Positions 14,379-17,238 of a DNA stretch of 17,238 nt are shown here, one piece after another; positions within the stretch are counted from its first letter, which is position 1, and each line of letters begins with the position of its first letter. The stretch spans positions 1 to 17,238 of the forward strand of contig JAQTLG010000005.1 in NCBI GenBank assembly GCA_028715025.1. The letters run 5' to 3'. Source of the stretch: Dehalococcoidia bacterium. Its GTDB lineage: Bacteria; Chloroflexota; Dehalococcoidia; GIF9; UBA5629. The position numbers were made by a program, and so were the translations under genes. Below the pieces are notes generated by a model. That model had not been told where the DNA came from and made no database searches. It was given only the letters and a program-made list of their open reading frames with translations.

Positions 14379-15411
14379 ACACCATCCTTTTCAGCTGTTC
14401 GGGGGTCAGCCACAAAGTATTATTGTCGCTGCTGTAACGAAAACCCGCCTTTGGAGCAGCGCCAGTTTGATCGATATACGTGTCCTTGGTCCAGAAAGGA
14501 AACTCGGGGGCTATAGTGAAATAGTCCTCGTGGATGCGGCAATGCCGGGCTTCATCTTCGGTAACCAGTACCTCGTGCAGCTTTTCCCCGGGACGGATAC
14601 CGGTTACCCGGATAGCGGCGCCGGGAGCGATTATATTAGCCAGGTCGACTATACGCATACTGGGCATCCGTGGAATGAATATCTCGCCGCCGCGCATGGC
14701 AGCCAGGCAGCTGAGAACAAAATGAACACCGTTCTCGATGGTAATCCAGAAACGCGTCATCGCCAGGTCGGTAATAGTGATAAAGCCGGCCGCCTTTTGT
14801 TTTTCAAACAACGGGATGACGCTACCGCGGCTGCCGATAACATTACCGTATCGCACACAGGCGAATAACGGCTGTCGTTCCTTGTCTGCCGCCATGGCCA
14901 CATCATTGCAATGCTGGAACCAGTATTCTTTTTTGGTCCCGAAAACGTTCGCCTGGATAACCAGTCGTTCCATGACTGCCTTGGTAGCCCCGTACATGTT
15001 GACCGGATGCACTGCTTTATCAGAACTGATGGCCATCACCTGGGCAACGTGGTTCTCCAGGGCGGTATTAACCACATTCAGCGCGCCGTTGATGTTGGTG
15101 GCCACCGCTTCCATGGGATTGTATTCACATGCCGGCACTTGTTTCATAGCAGCAGCATGAACTACGATGTCAGCGCCGTTCATAGCGCGGCTTAATCTTT
15201 CGCGGTCACGTACATCACCGATAAAATATTTAAGGCGCTCGTCCCGGAAAGACTGCGCCATTTCATTTTGTAAATATTCACCCCTGGAGTAAATGCGTAA
15301 TGCTTTAATATCTTCGTTTAAAACTATTTTTGTGAATGCCTGCCCGAATGTTCCCGTCCCACCCGTTAATAAAATAACTTTATTGCTTAGGTGGCTCATT
15401 GTTTTTATCAT
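14359..15411 (-). CDS. PseB-type UDP-sugar 4,6-dehydratase
   Basis: 350 residues, extended short-chain dehydrogenase. NAD-binding loop LLTGGTGTFGQAF (14-26); catalytic residues in SSDKAVHP (D131, K132) and MYGATKA (Y140, K144), the spacing seen in PseB/FlaA1 inverting dehydratases. RYGNVIGSRGSVIP and GIRPGEKLHEVL are typical downstream blocks. It should convert UDP-GlcNAc to a 4-keto-6-deoxy sugar, the first step of pseudaminic-type synthesis. About 350 residues is slightly longer than PseB. The start is uncertain: ATG 15411 has GGGAGG only 2 nt upstream, ATG 15399 has it 14 nt upstream, and ATG 15441 is further inside the preceding gene. Confidence 0.92.
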   Translation of the reverse strand: MIKTMSHLSNKVILLTGGTGTFGQAFTKIVLNEDIKALRIYSRGEYLQNEMAQSFRDERLKYFIGDVRDRERLSRAMNGADIVVHAAAMKQVPACEYNPMEAVATNINGALNVVNTALENHVAQVMAISSDKAVHPVNMYGATKAVMERLVIQANVFGTKKEYWFQHCNDVAMAADKERQPLFACVRYGNVIGSRGSVIPLFEKQKAAGFITITDLAMTRFWITIENGVHFVLSCLAAMRGGEIFIPRMPSMRIVDLANIIAPGAAIRVTGIRPGEKLHEVLVTEDEARHCRIHEDYFTIAPEFPFWTKDTYIDQTGAAPKAGFRYSSDNNTLWLTPEQLKRMVYGNNEA

Positions 15412-15631
15412 CACCTCCCAAGATCTTATTAAAATAAGCATTCATCCTGATACGTGACGGCACTCGATGCTTATCATTGCGGTGAATATTGATAAAAGAT
15501 TCGATTAGTTGATCAATTACATCACCCTCTTTTCTGTGCAATATCATACAAATTCCCTTGAATTTTTCCGCATTCTCGCGCTTAATTCGAAAGCCTTTGA
15601 GGATTTTTTCGTGCGTAGCATTTGTTAACAT
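15380..15631 (-). CDS. ribbon-helix-helix regulator heading the sugar operon
   Basis: 83 residues. A short beta-strand GFRIKR (13-18) is followed by helix A (ENAEKFKGICMILHR), turn KEG and helix B (DVIDQLIESFINIHR), the MetJ/Arc/CopG fold; the C-terminus is basic then acidic. RHH dimers insert the strand into the major groove. Start ATG 15631 lies inside one of three tandem 8-bp boxes, and no ribosome binding site is visible, so translation may be leaderless from the promoter at 15646-15675. It overlaps the dehydratase gene, so it is probably an autorepressor of the whole operon. Fold assignment is from pattern only. Confidence 0.7.
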   Translation of the reverse strand: MLTNATHEKILKGFRIKRENAEKFKGICMILHRKEGDVIDQLIESFINIHRNDKHRVPSRIRMNAYFNKILGGDDKNNEPPKQ

Positions 15632-15645
15632 GTTAACTTGTTAAC
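15622..15645. promoter_or_regulatory. three tandem 8-bp GTTAAC boxes (candidate operator)
   Basis: TTGTTAAC, ATGTTAAC and TTGTTAAC follow one another without gap, so the palindromic core GTTAAC recurs exactly every 8 bp (15624, 15632, 15640). Tandem 8-bp palindromic boxes are the way MetJ, an RHH repressor, binds DNA. They overlap the transcription start and start codon of the RHH gene. Confidence 0.65.
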
Positions 15646-15675
15646 ATTATGCCTGCGATTCGCAAAAAAAATCAA
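15646..15675 (-). promoter_or_regulatory. probable promoter of the sugar operon
   Basis: On the minus strand TTGATT (15675-15670) and CATAAT (15651-15646) are separated by 18 bp. Predicted initiation near 15639 falls within the GTTAAC boxes, about 8 nt before the RHH start codon. The -10 and -35 are imperfect, so strength is uncertain. Confidence 0.5.
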
Positions 15676-15779
15676 TACAATTGACCAAAATGTGCAAAAC
15701 ATTATCGACAATTGGCAAAAATATTAGAATTGATTACAACAAAATAAAGACTTTATAACCAAACGATTTGTCACCAAAA
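15676..15779. other. AT-rich divergent intergenic segment with AATTG/CCAAAA repeats
   Basis: Between the two divergent promoters no gene is seen. Short motifs recur: AATTGACCAAAAT (15679) and AATTGGCAAAAAT (15710) are 31 bp apart, with further AATTG at 15728 and 15778 and CCAAAATTGACAATTG running into the rightward -35 element. They may bind another regulator but are low-complexity AT sequence, so this is tentative. Confidence 0.3.
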
Positions 15780-15808
15780 TTGACAATTGTATTTTTCATC
15801 AATAGACT
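15780..15808 (+). promoter_or_regulatory. sigma-70-type promoter for the rightward genes
   Basis: Perfect -35 TTGACA (15780-15785), 17-bp spacer, then TAGACT (15803-15808), matching four of six TATAAT positions. Initiation near 15815 would leave about 30 nt before ATG 15844. Confidence 0.7.
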
Positions 15809-15843
15809 TTAAGTAACGAAAATTCTTGATGGGGGGCAGAAGA

Positions 15844-16944
15844 ATGGGGCTATTCGATATATTTAAAGGTCAAAAGAAACGGAGGTACAACAAGCGTCCA
15901 AAGAAGTCCTTTGAGCAAATTGCTACCGAGCAAGCCCAAAAAATGATACGGGAAAATCCCATGGCCCTGGCCAAGGTAGGCATCAAAAGACTGAACATGC
16001 AGGATGCCATTGACGTAACCACCCTGGTTCAGGATCCCAGGGAGGCTGCTTTCAAAAAGAAGATCCAGGATGCCGTGAATAAAAAACTGGAAGAGGATCC
16101 GGAACTCCTGGGTCAATTTGTAAACGACGAAATCAACAAGATGCGTGGCGGCGACGGAGCCGACGGAGCCGAGGGCGAATACTTTGAAGGCGGCGAGGGT
16201 GATGCCTTTACTGCCGCTGAGCAAGTCGTCAACCAAATGAATGCCATTCAAACACTGAAGGACCGCCTGGGTGTCGATGAAGGCGGCGGCAGCATCTGGA
16301 AGCAAATATTAACCCCAGATAATGCCAGTTTAGCACTTGGTATTGTCGACAGGTTAATAAAAGGCGGCCCCCAAAATAATAACGGTGGCGGCAATGGTGG
16401 ACCCGTGGCCACCGTAGCCATTTTAATTGATGGCAAGATACAGCGGGTGACCGAGGCGGATTACAACAGGTTGGCCCTCGCGGGTCAGGTTAAGCCGGTT
16501 GCCATGCTGGCCGCGCCGGCTCCTAAGCCCACCAATGCCGGGCCCCAACCCGTTACGGGAAAAGAGGCGGCGCCAATGCCCCTGGAGCCAGCCCCTGTAG
16601 GCGACGGAAGCGGGCATAAATCTGAAACACCAACAGTTATTCCCCCGGAATTCGAGGCGCAGCTGGAGAATATCGGGCAATACCTCGATGGGTCGCCCGA
16701 AGAATTTCTGAACGATTTAAACGAGCGGCTTACGGGGTCTGCGACGGACCCGGATGCCCAAATGGTAGCCATCTTATTGAAGAACACTGATTACCAGGGT
16801 ATCGTCAAAATGATTACCCCTTACCGCAACCATGCCACTGCTGGCCCGCTGGTAGAACGGATATTATCCGATAGCGGCCGGTGGTGGTTTGACGAATTAT
16901 TCGAACTGCTGAAGCGGGGACCAATCGAGGCGCAAAATGGATGA
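15844..16944 (+). CDS. hypothetical protein with basic N-terminus and Gly/Pro-rich linkers
   Basis: 366 residues; no family is recognised. Residues about 1-25 are strongly basic (KGQKKRRYNKRPKKS) after an MGLFDIF start. Residues 25-100 are helical and charged. An acidic Gly-rich stretch (GGDGADGAEGEYFEGGEG) follows. Then come a helical segment, an Asn/Gly linker (NNNGGGNGGP) and a Pro/Ala-rich region (about 215-265). A helical C-terminal domain runs through ENIGQYLDGSPEEFLNDLNE to WWFDELFELLKRG. It looks like a modular scaffold or structural protein. I chose ATG 15844; TTG 15826 or ATG 15829 would add six or five residues. The G-run at 15831-15836 is a poor ribosome binding site. It overlaps the next gene by 8 bp, so the two are likely partners. 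Confidence 0.8.
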   Translation: MGLFDIFKGQKKRRYNKRPKKSFEQIATEQAQKMIRENPMALAKVGIKRLNMQDAIDVTTLVQDPREAAFKKKIQDAVNKKLEEDPELLGQFVNDEINKMRGGDGADGAEGEYFEGGEGDAFTAAEQVVNQMNAIQTLKDRLGVDEGGGSIWKQILTPDNASLALGIVDRLIKGGPQNNNGGGNGGPVATVAILIDGKIQRVTEADYNRLALAGQVKPVAMLAAPAPKPTNAGPQPVTGKEAAPMPLEPAPVGDGSGHKSETPTVIPPEFEAQLENIGQYLDGSPEEFLNDLNERLTGSATDPDAQMVAILLKNTDYQGIVKMITPYRNHATAGPLVERILSDSGRWWFDELFELLKRGPIEAQNG

Positions 16945-17236
16945 AGACATAATCCGTCGTAATGATTCGTTTGATATCGGCAAGCCGGCGCCAGGGGCTG
17001 GCGGAGGCGGAGGCGGCGGCCCGTTACTGGGCGACATCTTGAGCCCGTCAGCGCTCATGGGCATGTTCAATATGACTGAGGATCAGGCTAAAAACGTACA
17101 AAGCCTGGCGGTGGGCGCCGGTACCGGATTCCTATTTAAGCAGCTTACCGTTTACGTTGGTCCCATAATGGCCGGCGCCATTGCCGGTTTGGTATCCGGT
17201 TATCTGGCCGAGAAGTTCATTAGGCCTTCGAAATAG
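16937..17236 (+). CDS. small Gly-rich, probable membrane protein
   Basis: 99 residues. A charged N-terminus (MDEDIIRRNDSFDIGK) leads to a poly-Gly run (about 20-28), then a Met-rich helix (SPSALMGMFNMTEDQAKNV) and two hydrophobic stretches (VGAGTGFLFKQLTVYV and VGPIMAGAIAGLVSGYLA) that could cross the membrane, ending KFIRPSK. GAGG with 6-nt spacing precedes ATG 16937. No family is recognised. A membrane-anchored partner of the preceding protein is an inference from overlap and composition. Confidence 0.75.
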   Translation: MDEDIIRRNDSFDIGKPAPGAGGGGGGGPLLGDILSPSALMGMFNMTEDQAKNVQSLAVGAGTGFLFKQLTVYVGPIMAGAIAGLVSGYLAEKFIRPSK

Positions 17237-17238
17237 GA

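Noticed and set aside
15850..16305. 151-codon frame on the minus strand opposite the rightward hypothetical gene
   Set aside because: It runs against a gene supported by a promoter, overlap coupling and plausible composition, and lacks a start signal of its own.

Overview
The window looks like part of a large bacteriophage or phage-like replicon, or an integrated copy of one. The host is probably a Firmicutes-type bacterium: base composition is moderate, many genes have strong AGGAGG-type ribosome binding sites, several use TTG starts, and stop/start overlaps of the ATGA and TAATG kind are everywhere. Nothing in the sequence fixes the taxon. There is no rRNA, integrase, terminase or capsid gene in view, so 'phage' is an inference from gene content and packing.

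Left block (about 223-7961, all minus strand, read right to left). A consensus promoter (TTGACA, 16 bp, TATAAT; 7961-7934) leads into a small helix-turn-helix protein. Next come a protein resembling the gp3-type recombination directionality factor family, a DnaB N-terminal-domain protein that lacks the helicase motor, a 327-bp stretch packed with GTAGTAAC repeats (candidate origin or regulator array), and a complete UvrD-like SF1 helicase. After these come a Cys-rich protein, a 270-bp structured non-coding gap holding a tRNA-Leu-like element, a 48-residue zinc ribbon, a RuvC-like Holliday junction resolvase, a Zn-finger protein with an acidic DDDF tail, an SPFH/prohibitin-like membrane protein and a peptide deformylase. 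A foldable RNA-like segment lies downstream of the deformylase. This reads as an early replication/recombination operon with host-takeover genes at its end.

Middle block (8024-15631, minus strand). This is a ten-gene operon in which neighbouring genes overlap by 1-32 bp or abut. Its first gene is a ribbon-helix-helix (RHH) protein. Then follow a PseB-type nucleotide-sugar 4,6-dehydratase, a FemAB/GNAT-like acyltransferase, a zinc-ribbon protein, a SAM methyltransferase, a Gfo/Idh/MocA oxidoreductase, an SpsF-type cytidylyltransferase, a GSA-type class III aminotransferase, a PseI/NeuB-type nonulosonate synthase and a PseH-like GNAT acetyltransferase. Together they suggest synthesis and CMP activation of a sialic-acid-like (pseudaminic/legionaminic-type) sugar, with modifying enzymes. 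The usual PseC aminotransferase and PseG hydrolase are absent, so the pathway is either a variant or completed by the host. Three tandem 8-bp GTTAAC-centred boxes cover the RHH gene's start and are good candidates for an autorepressor operator.

Right block (15632-17238, plus strand). An AT-rich divergent intergenic region carries a TTGACA-17-TAGACT promoter firing rightward into two overlapping genes of unknown function. One encodes a 366-residue protein with a basic N-terminus and Gly/Pro-rich linkers. The other encodes a 99-residue protein with a poly-Gly stretch and C-terminal hydrophobic segments. They may open another operon.
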